A stretch of 64,000 nt of DNA. It comes from Pseudomonas sp. WJP1 (GTDB taxonomy: Bacteria; Pseudomonadota; Gammaproteobacteria; Pseudomonadales; Pseudomonadaceae). The stretch spans positions 5,855,001 to 5,919,000 of the forward strand of contig NZ_CP110128.1 of the NCBI RefSeq assembly GCF_028471945.1, in the 5' to 3' direction. Position 1 is the first letter of the stretch, and each line of letters begins with the position of its first letter. The notes beneath the pieces are model-generated. The model had not been told where the DNA came from. It worked only from the letters and a program-made list of their open reading frames with translations, and ran no database searches. Shown piece by piece: positions 19,001-26,612 of the stretch. The position numbers and the translations under genes were made by a program.

Positions 19001-20417
19001 GCACTTCAGGCAATGGGTCATGGCCAAGACCGACACCCCTGCCGAACGCCGCACCGCCCTCGCCGAACCGCCGATTCTGTCCACGGCCAACCATCAGGAC
19101 ATGACGCTGTTGCGCGGCCCCACGCTCTCGCGCTCCGCCACCACACTGACCGAGCGGGTCGAAGACCTGTATCCCCATTTCAACGAACGGGAGGTCAGTC
19201 ATTTTGTGCAGTCCCTGGGCTCGCAAGAGCAGGGGCATCAAATGCTCAACAGACTGGACCGGGAGCTCGATGACCTGAAGGTGCTGTTGAATCGCTGGCG
19301 CTACGAACAAGGTGAGGCCTGGGGGCCGAATCGAGAAGGATTCGTGAACGGTGGCGGGCTGCACATTTCTGAACGGCTCATCGAGTGCTTCGAGAGAAAG
19401 CCCACGGTGCTGGGCGAACGCAACAGCACTGCCAATGGCCGCTACGTGCTGGACTTGTCCACCGAGATGGATGTGATCGATCTCGAGCTCTGGTGGCAGA
19501 AGATGCCGGAGATCAAGCCCTACCTGGAGCAGATCGACACCCTGAACCTGGACCGCACGACCTTTACCACCACCTCCTCCGGCCTGCTCGAAAGCTTCCC
19601 GCACCTGCGCCAACTGAGCGCCAGGAGTTGCGGCTTGACGCAGCTGCCGGAAGGTATCGGCAAGATGCATTTCCTGCGCACCTTGCGTCTGATGAACAAC
19701 GACATCACCCTGACGCCGCCGGCCGTCGAGCAACTGCGCAACCTGACCCACCTGGAAACCCTCAGGCTTGATGACAACCCACGACTCAGGCTTCTTCCGG
19801 ATGTCTCGCGCATGCCCAAACTGAGGATCCTCGGCTTGAGCACCACCGGTGCCACAAAATGGCCCGAGGGCCTGTTCGGGCCGTTCAGCAAGCGCCGTCC
19901 GCGGGGGTTCTTCCTGGACATGCTGAACAACCCGATCAGCGAACTGCCGAACGTTGTGCCAGGTTCCGACGATGCCTTTATCGTGGCGCGCACCCTGGTA
20001 CATCAAGCCCCCCTGTCGGAACGCAACCGGCTGCTCTACCAGGAATATCGTCGCTCGGTCGGCCTCGCCGCCGAGCAGGTGTACGCACTCTATGCCCCCC
20101 GCGCCATGGAGCAGTGGCCGATGAGCAACGACTCGACCTGGTGGAGTAACCGGGCGCCGGGCCTGGGGACCTTCCGCGAAGAGGCCTGGGACGACCTGAT
20201 GACCGAGCCGAACTCCCGGGGCTTTTTTACCCTGATCGACAAGCAGACCCACTCGGCCGACTACCGCGCCGGCGGCCAGTTGCGCCAGCAGCTCAGCGAT
20301 CGGGTGTGGCGCATGATCGAAGCCATGGACCTGGACAAAGACCTGCGCAAGGACCTGTTCGAAATGGCCAGCCCTTCACATCGAGTTTCTTGCTGCTCTC
20401 GCCTTCAATCAGCGTAA
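16023..20417 (+). CDS. Dermonecrotic-toxin-like LRR protein, NEL domain truncated
   Basis: A 1464-residue protein of the Pseudomonas dermonecrotic-toxin/LRR/NEL family. The N-terminal ~1100 residues resemble the toxin region with a hydrophobic helical pair at about residues 450-520. About five leucine-rich repeats lie at about 1168-1290, and the helical start of a NEL E3 ubiquitin-ligase domain at about 1390-1450 (GFFTLIDKQT, VWRMIEAMDLDKDLRKDLFE). In relatives this is followed by the catalytic Cys-containing segment. Here the sequence switches after MAS (about 20372) to an unrelated 15-residue tail read antisense through the fimbrial chaperone gene. The protein should therefore lack ligase activity. 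A TTG at 16014 is in frame; the ATG at 16023 is preferred. No secretion signal was seen. Confidence 0.8.
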   Translation: MQNMPHIHGRISADTGEEKGRHYDFIQSRIHPTFKGASRQRIRELSQTKSTSEQWTTISRVFDHTPLQQANLELWSAQNSVDRTLEKVQGVYEFAEPLLTDALLKQYRVDVDVTQTCLYLYLPKTLPWYASDLGGVVTRTVSLLDAALHNFSSKETCEADSDFISQPDARGHFDILPIKRKMSIAQFQGLCRELDIGARYNKYLEEQLKPKDGLAQGVLKRKLIESDKAAFKAAAQLAVLTGDIDAQARDLILSMLDGQRNLTRKGWVMEFSELSILDSRLTGIVLLTARAEQDPRAVTPVIAYVPQDPEHPLKEYASGVALLDELTRQLRANLVVSSTGMTYQQYFSRFVDQADRGHFFGGLQQRLFEVKWHEKAPLDPGPSWREVPVTTPNLHFGTTPFTGELWQYRFELKLSKVLNDARYIAVSTAEADSNARWAWWENFRKIVSDLFNIALMVVTPFVPGLGEMMLVYSAYQMTSDVVEGILDLTMGLRIEAGEHITAAVTDFLSLVAFAAGGQIGEVARLKLSPLIEGMKPVTLPNGEPRLWNPDLTPYQRPDVQLPTDSRPDALGLHTHEGEKILPLENQHYALQQDAQTGTWRVKHPERDNAYQPEVKHNGRGAWTHEAENPRTWERPTLMRRLGHSVEAFTDADLEQVRIASGTDEGALRRLYADNTAPPPLLEDSLTRLRIQRQARQNVENIRTGQALDADAYWFEPLATYLDGWPEDKALKVYEKTDRTGPFRQYGNAEATNEQTLSTSLAQLTSAEFAPDLVEFLSEEELRAVLGSPEDKSAQVQTMRDRLADEATRLNTDIVNQLYQGAQACDDAQVSLIRQTYPELPSSAASILLDTAEPGERTRLTQEQRLPLSLKTRAREAAFEARTNHAYEGFHDGAQWSVQTESLALNALRIHTDTFAQLRIEVREGATDGTVRTSVGNPDASTVRLLVRNEPNQFGVWDDANGKLHDATDFYEAVLNAMPSEKRAQLGYQPGQGEHFRQWVMAKTDTPAERRTALAEPPILSTANHQDMTLLRGPTLSRSATTLTERVEDLYPHFNEREVSHFVQSLGSQEQGHQMLNRLDRELDDLKVLLNRWRYEQGEAWGPNREGFVNGGGLHISERLIECFERKPTVLGERNSTANGRYVLDLSTEMDVIDLELWWQKMPEIKPYLEQIDTLNLDRTTFTTTSSGLLESFPHLRQLSARSCGLTQLPEGIGKMHFLRTLRLMNNDITLTPPAVEQLRNLTHLETLRLDDNPRLRLLPDVSRMPKLRILGLSTTGATKWPEGLFGPFSKRRPRGFFLDMLNNPISELPNVVPGSDDAFIVARTLVHQAPLSERNRLLYQEYRRSVGLAAEQVYALYAPRAMEQWPMSNDSTWWSNRAPGLGTFREEAWDDLMTEPNSRGFFTLIDKQTHSADYRAGGQLRQQLSDRVWRMIEAMDLDKDLRKDLFEMASPSHRVSCCSRLQSA

Positions 20418-21108
20418 AGCGGTACTCGCGACCGGCCTGTTTCTCGAATTGAAAACTGCGGCCCGCCAGAATGTGATGCTTGGTGGTCGGCATACAGTCC
20501 TGCTCGTCGCTGACCGAACAATCCTTGAACTCATCGATCACCACCACGGTGTTGCCGTTGTTGCGGATACGGTAGTTGGCCTTGTCGTTTTCGATCACGC
20601 TGGCGAAACGCGCGTCCTTGGGCCGCACGAAGAACACCGCGCCGTAACCGGCCAGTACCGTGACTCCGGCGGACAGGGCCTCGCGGTACGCCTCACGCTC
20701 CTCCACGGACACCGCGAACTCGTCTTCCTTCTCGGGCACCACCGGCACAAAGCGCACACGGAAATATCGCTCGTGTTCACGCTCGCCCATGTACAACAGG
20801 CGCGTGCCCTGCATGCCGTTGGCGGGCACGATCAAGCGCGCCGGGCTGGCCATCAGGCCATCCCGGGCGGCGCCGTCAGGACTGGCCTGGAGCGGCACTT
20901 CCCGGGACTTGCCGTCGGCGTCGTAGAGGATTTCCAGGATGTTGACCTTGACGAAGGCGGTGCTGTCGCCGCCGTTGAAAACGCGTTTCAGGTAGGTGCT
21001 TTTATCACCGTCCATGTAGTCGTACACCGTGCCGATATTGATATTGGGGCCGGCATGGGCCGTTTGCGCGAACAGGCAAAAGCCGAACAGAGCCAACAGG
21101 GGTTTCAT
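20293..21108 (-). CDS. CS1/alpha-fimbrial periplasmic chaperone, altered 3' end
   Basis: A 271-codon frame encoding a secreted protein with a signal peptide (MKPLLALFGFCLFAQTAHA) and the fold of CfaA/CblB-type fimbrial chaperones, which hold pilin subunits in the periplasm before delivery to the usher. The recognisable chaperone ends at about residue 246 (SSKKLDVKG, near 20371). The last 25 residues are antisense to the toxin gene and look like read-through after loss of the native stop. Only a residue or two of the native protein may be missing, so function could survive. It is the last gene of the fimbrial operon, 43 bp after the adhesin gene. Confidence 0.8.
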   Translation of the reverse strand: MKPLLALFGFCLFAQTAHAGPNINIGTVYDYMDGDKSTYLKRVFNGGDSTAFVKVNILEILYDADGKSREVPLQASPDGAARDGLMASPARLIVPANGMQGTRLLYMGEREHERYFRVRFVPVVPEKEDEFAVSVEEREAYREALSAGVTVLAGYGAVFFVRPKDARFASVIENDKANYRIRNNGNTVVVIDEFKDCSVSDEQDCMPTTKHHILAGRSFQFEKQAGREYRFTLIEGESSKKLDVKGWPFRTGPCAGLCPGPWLRSCATPDR

Positions 21109-21151
21109 CGTTGCGAACCTCGTTAATTGAATGAGAGCAAAGGGCGAACCG

Positions 21152-22447
21152 CTAGATTTCCGAATCCCAGATCACCGTGACATTCCCGGAATACTGGCGT
21201 TGATGCCCCGGGCGCAGCATTGACGCCACTTCGTGGGGAGGGATCTCGAAATGCAGGGTGCCGGGTCTGCGCTCTACATAAAACGCCGGCTGGAACAGTT
21301 CGGTGCCGCTGCCATCGCGAAGCAAGGGCCGTCGCTCGACGGATTTTCCGCTTGCATCGCTCAAGCCTCGAGGAAGGCTGACGCTGACGTTCAGAGGCAC
21401 GAAGTTGCCGGACACCGGCTCGCGTAACGAGCAGGTTTTGCCGTCCTGTGTGTATTCACATTCCAGATTCATCTTGAAGCGCGAACTGGCCGAGATATTG
21501 AACGTCTGGTCGCGGAACAGGCGCGTGGGTTTACGGCCCTGCTGCAGCCAGGCCTGCCAGCCGCCCTGGGGCACCAGCTCAACGCGAGTGCCGCCCGGCG
21601 GGATCTCGACCTTGAGGGCGTGTTCAACCGTCAGGGTGAAGTCGAGCTGGATGATGTTGTCCGCGAGCAACACGGTGTCGCCCAGATCGAAGTCGCCGCC
21701 AGGGCCAATCGTATATACCTGCGTCCCTTCGTAGACGCCCGTGGACATTTTCAATGGATCAGGGGTGCGTAGCTGGTAGGTGAAATCCAGATACTGGAAG
21801 CCAAAACCGGGAATCAGGAAATTGGCCTGCTTGCTGCAAATCCCTTCATTGGGGGTCAACCAGAAGAAATTGAAACTGGTAATACTGACGCTATTGTTGC
21901 CGATGCCAATACAGGAGCCCGGCGGGCGGGCCCAGTTTCCTCCTTGCCATAAAGCACTATGGGCGTTAAATATGTCGGGAACACCGGTGATCAGACGCAC
22001 GTCATCGCTCAGGTGATAAGTCCCCCCTACCCCGGCGATACGAACCTCCACCGTGGCCTCTTCGCCAGTGGTGCGCTCTCTTACCGTCAAGTGCCGCCAG
22101 TTTGCCGGAGCCTTGATCATCGCCCCCTTGCGCACATCCGAATGGTTGGCCTCGATGGGACCAAAGAGCTCGCTCGTCACATGAGACCGGAGGCTGAAGA
22201 TGCCGTAATACTGGCAGATGACCGGATTGTCCCGACAGAAGCCCATACTGGGCGTCGTGTTCTTGAACTCGTTTTTCTGCGGGTTATTCGGGTCCGGGTT
22301 GAAGGTGGCCGTGATCGGCAGCACTTTCGCCTCGATCTGTTGACTCGACACCACCAGGCAGGCGCCAATGAGCAACCCTCTTGCAGCAGTCCATTGGAGG
22401 GCCGCAAGAAGGTTCAGCATTCTGAAAAATCCAGGCATTGAGTCCAT
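21152..22447 (-). CDS. CS1-type fimbrial tip adhesin
   Basis: A 431-residue secreted protein occupying the position of CfaE/CblD-type minor tip adhesins, which initiate assembly and bind the host or surface. After an N-terminal hydrophobic signal (about residues 10-36) the mature part is rich in beta strands and has several cysteines (e.g. SMGFCRDNPVICQYYG). It ends in a beta-strand-like GNVTVIWDSEI segment resembling family C-termini. The ATG at 22447 overlaps the usher stop by one base (TGATG) with GAGGGCGGG upstream, so the longer frame to 22570 is not the start. Receptor unknown. Confidence 0.78.
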   Translation of the reverse strand: MDSMPGFFRMLNLLAALQWTAARGLLIGACLVVSSQQIEAKVLPITATFNPDPNNPQKNEFKNTTPSMGFCRDNPVICQYYGIFSLRSHVTSELFGPIEANHSDVRKGAMIKAPANWRHLTVRERTTGEEATVEVRIAGVGGTYHLSDDVRLITGVPDIFNAHSALWQGGNWARPPGSCIGIGNNSVSITSFNFFWLTPNEGICSKQANFLIPGFGFQYLDFTYQLRTPDPLKMSTGVYEGTQVYTIGPGGDFDLGDTVLLADNIIQLDFTLTVEHALKVEIPPGGTRVELVPQGGWQAWLQQGRKPTRLFRDQTFNISASSRFKMNLECEYTQDGKTCSLREPVSGNFVPLNVSVSLPRGLSDASGKSVERRPLLRDGSGTELFQPAFYVERRPGTLHFEIPPHEVASMLRPGHQRQYSGNVTVIWDSEI

Positions 22448-24969
22448 CAACCCGCCCTCTGCATGGCATCGGCCACATCCGCCAACGTATCCGGCGTGCA
22501 CCGCAGGTCGCCGATCATCAGCACATTGTTTTCCGTGCGGCCTTGGCTCGGGTCCAGGCGGAACTGGCACAGCAACTGGCTGCCGTGGCGAACCTCCAGG
22601 GTCGGCGAGCCGGCATTCATTTCCATGGAGAAGAAGCCGTCCACTTCACTGACCCCGCGACTGGCATGGTTGATGATGTGGTGGCCCTTGAGCGGGTTGC
22701 CCTGGGGGTCGACCAGACGACCGAGCACGGTGAGGGTTTTCATCACGCGAACCTGGCGATATTCGACGCCGCCCTTGTTCAGGTGATAGCTGGAGCGTGC
22801 CGGCTGGATGGTCGCGGCCGGCACGTGATTGCCTTCGAAGTCGAAGCTGACCGAACTGCTCTTGTACGCGGTGACCGGCACGAAATTGCGCCCGGGCTTG
22901 AGCAGCGCGCTGCCACCGCTCAAGTCGTCGGCGCGCAGGGCGATGCCGTCGATGTCGGATTCCACATCGATGATCATGCCGGCGCCGTTGCGGCTGTACT
23001 GGCTGGTCATGACCATCTTCTGGCCACCCACCGCCACGGTGCTGTCCAGGTTCAGGCCGCCGGTGAAATCATTGTTGTAGGACGAACGCTGGATGAAACC
23101 GTCAGCGTTGAGGACGTCCGTTTGCATCGTCGCCATCGCATTCATGCCGACGCCATAGGTGTCGGTGATGGCCGTGGCCGAAACGCTTTGCAGCAGGTGA
23201 TCCTGCAGGTCTTTGCGGTAGGTGACCGAGGCGTTGTTATCCCGCCCGCCCTCTCGGGCTGTGCGAGTGCCAATGCTGCCGGAGATCTGCTCACCCGGGC
23301 CGCCCAAGGCAATGTTGATGCTCAGGTCGATGCCACGGTTGCGATCGTCACCCGAACTGAAGCTGCCCGGCCGGTCGAACAATGACAGCCGCCAGTTGGC
23401 GTCGCTGCCGAACAGCCGGGTGCGCTGGGTCCAGCCCAGATCCACGCCGGTGCCTTCGGTGTTGCCTTCGCTGTGGGAGACCCTGGCATTGACCGAGCTT
23501 TTGCCGGTTATTCGGTGATTCACCGAAAGCGACGAGTTACTGGTCTGACCGACAAACACATTGCGTTGGCGCACCCGCGTGCCGTCGGGCAGGGTGTCGT
23601 AGAGGCGAGTGGTGTCGAGCCAGCTGCGGTTGTGGCTGGCGACGATGCTGCCGCTGCCGTAGGAATACAGCCCCTGCACATCCAGGCCGGTGCCGTAGTC
23701 TTCGGTCTGGTAGACGTTGGCATAGACACTGGCATTGTTGACGATCGCCCAATCCACCGAAGTGCCGTACTGCAACGCGTCGCGCACCTGTCGCCCGCTC
23801 AACCCCAGGATCACCCGTGGGTGCAGCAGGAAGTTGAACGCCGCGCCCGCGGTCATGTCGCCATCGTCCTGCTCATCCCAGTTGCTGAGTACTTTGGACT
23901 CACGACCGGCAAACAGGTTGTAGCGCCAGCGTTCTTCGTGATTGCGCCAGTTGTTCGGTTTGTAGACCAGTTCCTGGGTGCTGGAGGTGATCTGACCGTC
24001 CTCGATCAGGCGTACTTCCACTTCATAGATGCCACCCGGTAGCGGGCGGGTATCGAGGGTCTGCAACCCGGCGGGCATCGCCTGGGTATTGATCAGCAAA
24101 CCGTCGCGGTAGATTTCCACCGAACCCTGGCGGTTGGCGGTGACATAAATCGGATAGACCGCCGGCTTCGGGTTATTGATGGCCAGGCTGTCGGAGCTGC
24201 CATACATCACGCCCAGCGCCGTGTCGGGGCTGGTGCCGAACGTACGCGGTTGCCGGGTCAGCCCTTCGGACGAGGGTGTGAACAAACCCAAGCGTAGAAA
24301 ACTGCCCGCCAGTTCGCGCTGGGTGTAGAGCTCGTTTACCGAGTGATATGTCTGATCATCCAGGCCACCCAGTCGTGACAGTTGGATGTTGACCGCTTGA
24401 GTCCAGTTGCCCAGGCTGCTGCTGGCTTCAAGGCCATAACGCCCACCCAGGTCCTGATTCTGGCCGCCGTTGAGGTTGAGCTGGTTGCGCACGATCAGTC
24501 CGGTACTGCCGCCTTCAGGTTGACTGTAATAAAGCGGTGGCTGGTCATCGCGCTCGGCGTTTTCCGTGAGGATCGAGACCAGTGAATTTTCCAGGCTGTA
24601 GTGCACCGCCATCAGTTGCTCCGGGCAGTTGGCCTGGCAGCCACCCAGCGCCACACCTTGCTTCAAATAATTTGACCAGGTGTCGCGCTCACTGGATTTG
24701 AGCCTGCTGTCGCTGACATCCGCGAAGTCAACGAGGGTGATGCGATCGTCGCGTGTTAACACCACCATCGCCTCACCGAGAAATTGTTGGTCGAGCTCCA
24801 CGCGCACAGCCAGGGGCACATCAAAAAAATGCTCTTCGAACTCACTGGGCAGACCCTTGGCCTGCGCCAGCAAACTTCGAGGCGTATTAGCGTTATCCGC
24901 TGGTTCGGCCAAGGCCGTTGCACAGAAAAAAAGGGCAAGCGCCGTCGCGATGGAAGTCATCGGGAACAT
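22447..24969 (-). CDS. CS1-type fimbrial outer-membrane usher (TcfC/CfaC-like)
   Basis: An 840-residue outer-membrane usher of the alpha-fimbrial type: a signal peptide ending ALA-EPADN, a periplasmic N-terminal domain, a beta-barrel with plug and a C-terminal domain. Such ushers take chaperone-bound subunits and polymerise them through the pore. Recognisable stretches include the barrel strand DTYGVGMNAMATMQTD and the C-terminal carboxypeptidase-like segment VLGRLVDPQGNPLKGHHI. Length is typical. It lies 108 bp after the pilin gene, with a hairpin in the gap, and is coupled by a 1-base overlap to the adhesin gene. Confidence 0.87.
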   Translation of the reverse strand: MFPMTSIATALALFFCATALAEPADNANTPRSLLAQAKGLPSEFEEHFFDVPLAVRVELDQQFLGEAMVVLTRDDRITLVDFADVSDSRLKSSERDTWSNYLKQGVALGGCQANCPEQLMAVHYSLENSLVSILTENAERDDQPPLYYSQPEGGSTGLIVRNQLNLNGGQNQDLGGRYGLEASSSLGNWTQAVNIQLSRLGGLDDQTYHSVNELYTQRELAGSFLRLGLFTPSSEGLTRQPRTFGTSPDTALGVMYGSSDSLAINNPKPAVYPIYVTANRQGSVEIYRDGLLINTQAMPAGLQTLDTRPLPGGIYEVEVRLIEDGQITSSTQELVYKPNNWRNHEERWRYNLFAGRESKVLSNWDEQDDGDMTAGAAFNFLLHPRVILGLSGRQVRDALQYGTSVDWAIVNNASVYANVYQTEDYGTGLDVQGLYSYGSGSIVASHNRSWLDTTRLYDTLPDGTRVRQRNVFVGQTSNSSLSVNHRITGKSSVNARVSHSEGNTEGTGVDLGWTQRTRLFGSDANWRLSLFDRPGSFSSGDDRNRGIDLSINIALGGPGEQISGSIGTRTAREGGRDNNASVTYRKDLQDHLLQSVSATAITDTYGVGMNAMATMQTDVLNADGFIQRSSYNNDFTGGLNLDSTVAVGGQKMVMTSQYSRNGAGMIIDVESDIDGIALRADDLSGGSALLKPGRNFVPVTAYKSSSVSFDFEGNHVPAATIQPARSSYHLNKGGVEYRQVRVMKTLTVLGRLVDPQGNPLKGHHIINHASRGVSEVDGFFSMEMNAGSPTLEVRHGSQLLCQFRLDPSQGRTENNVLMIGDLRCTPDTLADVADAMQRAG

Positions 24970-25003
24970 GAACGAAATACTCTGAGGATAAGTGCGTTAA
25001 AAC

Positions 25004-25035
25004 CCGATCGACAGGCAGTAACTGCCCATCGACCG
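25004..25035 (-). promoter_or_regulatory. Stem-loop between pilin and usher genes
   Basis: On the minus strand GGTCGATGGGCAGT pairs with ACTGCCTGTCGATC around a tiny loop. It sits 40 bp after the pilin stop and has no clear T-tract. A role as a partial terminator or 3' mRNA stabiliser giving more pilin than usher is inference from its position. Confidence 0.55.
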
Positions 25036-25077
25036 GCAAGTGTTAACGAATAAGGCCGAGCCTTAAGTCATGCAGTC

Positions 25078-25566
25078 TTAGTTGATGCGCGGAATAGCAT
25101 CGAAGATCACGACTGGAGTGGCCGTGAACAGGCCCGTTTGTGCGGCAGTGGGTTTGGCTGCGGCGATCACCAGATCCGCCCGCATGCCGCCGTTGGACTC
25201 GGTATCGCCAACCACTTCCTGAGAAGCGCCGGTCAAGGTGACGCCGTTGAAGCTATAGGTCAGCGCGATGTTGCTGCTACCGTTGAACAGCGGTTGCGGG
25301 CCGCCTTCCACATAAGCACCGACCGAACCGTTGGTGTGTCGAACATCGTAAGTCGCACGCAGCGGCTCCAAGGTGCCATCGGCCAGGCGGTAGGCCATTG
25401 TTTCATCTTTACCGAAGTCAGGGTTGACAGGTTGAGCATGGAAGACCTGGGTAGGAATGGTGGCGCTGATGTTGATGGAGGTGCGCGATTCTTCCGCAGC
25501 GAAGGCCATTGAAGCGTTCAGGGCCAGGAGGGTCATCGGGACGGCGATTGCGAACTTCTTGAACAT
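25078..25566 (-). CDS. CS1-type fimbrial major subunit
   Basis: A 162-residue pilin with a 23-residue signal peptide ending MAFA-AEESRTSINISATIP. The mature N-terminus matches CfaB/CblA-type major subunits, whose early strand is donated to the neighbouring subunit. No cysteines are present, as is usual for this class. It is the first gene of a minus-strand operon followed by usher, adhesin and chaperone, and it lies next to an AT-rich upstream region. It builds the shaft of a thin alpha-class fimbria. Confidence 0.88.
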   Translation of the reverse strand: MFKKFAIAVPMTLLALNASMAFAAEESRTSINISATIPTQVFHAQPVNPDFGKDETMAYRLADGTLEPLRATYDVRHTNGSVGAYVEGGPQPLFNGSSNIALTYSFNGVTLTGASQEVVGDTESNGGMRADLVIAAAKPTAAQTGLFTATPVVIFDAIPRIN

Positions 25567-26036
25567 TGTGGAGTACCTGTTTTTTCGAGTAATTGGTATG
25601 TGAAAGTCGGCATTTTATTTTTATCGCCTCAAATAGTGGCGATTTGGCTCAACTTTCGACGAAGGGAATAATCAACCAATTTCCTAAGAAAGTAAGTACG
25701 TAAATTCCACACGACACGTAGTAAAAGTGAACTACAACCAGAAAGAAAAAACCTCACAATATTAGTTTTAAACTATTTGACCGTAAGAACCATACTACAT
25801 ACAGTTTTAACTAAAAAAACATACAGGAATAAAGTCCTTTATTTCCGGGCGTGTCGACACTTATATATAAATACCAAATGCCCGATTAGATTAATAGCTC
25901 TAAATCTCCTTGAGCGGATTTCCGCAACGTGCCCGGGCTTTCCTACAAACCACCCCCTTGACCACCGATCCATCGTGTTTGCTTTCTCTTAAGATATATC
26001 TTACGTTGTATCTAAACACGACGAGAGAGGACGCAG
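25567..26036. promoter_or_regulatory. AT-rich divergent control region of the fimbrial operon and yqjI
   Basis: About 470 bp without a convincing gene, clearly more AT-rich than the surrounding DNA, with A/T runs between 25600 and 25910. It separates the fimbrial pilin gene from the divergent yqjI-like gene. The low GC suggests H-NS-type (MvaT/MvaU) silencing or curvature, which is inference. A 71-codon open frame at 25777-25992 has atypical composition and no family resemblance. Confidence 0.6.
25991..26002. promoter_or_regulatory. Candidate YqjI operator palindrome
   Basis: The perfect palindrome AAGATATATCTT lies 34 bp before the yqjI-like start, within TTAAGATATATCTTACGTTG. E. coli YqjI binds ATATCT-containing inverted repeats in its own promoter, so autoregulation is plausible. 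Confidence 0.6.
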
Positions 26037-26612
26037 ATGAGAGACCATCATTCCCCCCACCGCGAACACGGCGACGGCCGTGACGGCTTCGAAAAACGTC
26101 CCGGCCGCGAACGCGGCGGCCGCGGCCCACGGGTGTTCGCCCCTGGTGACCTGAAATTGCTGCTACTGGCGCTGATTGCCGAGCAGCCTTGCCACGGCTA
26201 TGACCTGATCCGCCAGATCGAAGGCATGTTCGACGGCGCCTACAGCCCCAGCCCCGGGGTGATCTACCCCACCCTGACCTTTCTGGAAGAAAGTGAAATG
26301 ATCCAGGGCGATGCCGAAGGCGGAAAAAAACGCTATAGCGTGACCGACGCCGGACGTCTGTCTTTAAGCGAGCAAGCGATTGCCCTGGAAGGCGTGCGCA
26401 CACGCATCGACGTCAGCAAGCGTTCATTGCGCGGCCATGATCGCCCGCCACAAATCCACGAGGCTGTGCATAACCTGCGCCATGCCTTGCAACTGCACCA
26501 CGGCCGCTGGAGCGCCGAAGAAATCCAGCGCGTCGCCACCCTGCTCAACAACACCGCCAAAGCCATTGTCGACGGCCCCGCCGTTCAATCTGCCCAGGAG
26601 CCCGCCGTATGA
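26037..26612 (+). CDS. yqjI: YqjI-like PadR-family metal-responsive repressor
   Basis: A 191-residue regulator. The first ~36 residues are rich in His, Asp, Glu and Arg (HHSPHREHGDG), matching the metal-binding extension of YqjI, which responds to nickel in E. coli. The PadR winged helix follows (LKLLLLALIAEQPCHGYDLI, then SPGVIYPTLTFLEE and a K-K-RYSVTDAG wing). A strong GAGAGGA ribosome site lies 6 bases ahead. It overlaps the next gene by 4 bases. It probably represses itself and the downstream ferric reductase, with metal relieving repression. Confidence 0.85.
   Translation: MRDHHSPHREHGDGRDGFEKRPGRERGGRGPRVFAPGDLKLLLLALIAEQPCHGYDLIRQIEGMFDGAYSPSPGVIYPTLTFLEESEMIQGDAEGGKKRYSVTDAGRLSLSEQAIALEGVRTRIDVSKRSLRGHDRPPQIHEAVHNLRHALQLHHGRWSAEEIQRVATLLNNTAKAIVDGPAVQSAQEPAV

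Noticed and set aside
25777..25992. 71-codon plus-strand frame in the AT-rich promoter region
   Set aside because: No ribosome site, atypical composition, and it runs through the region expected to hold promoters of both flanking operons.
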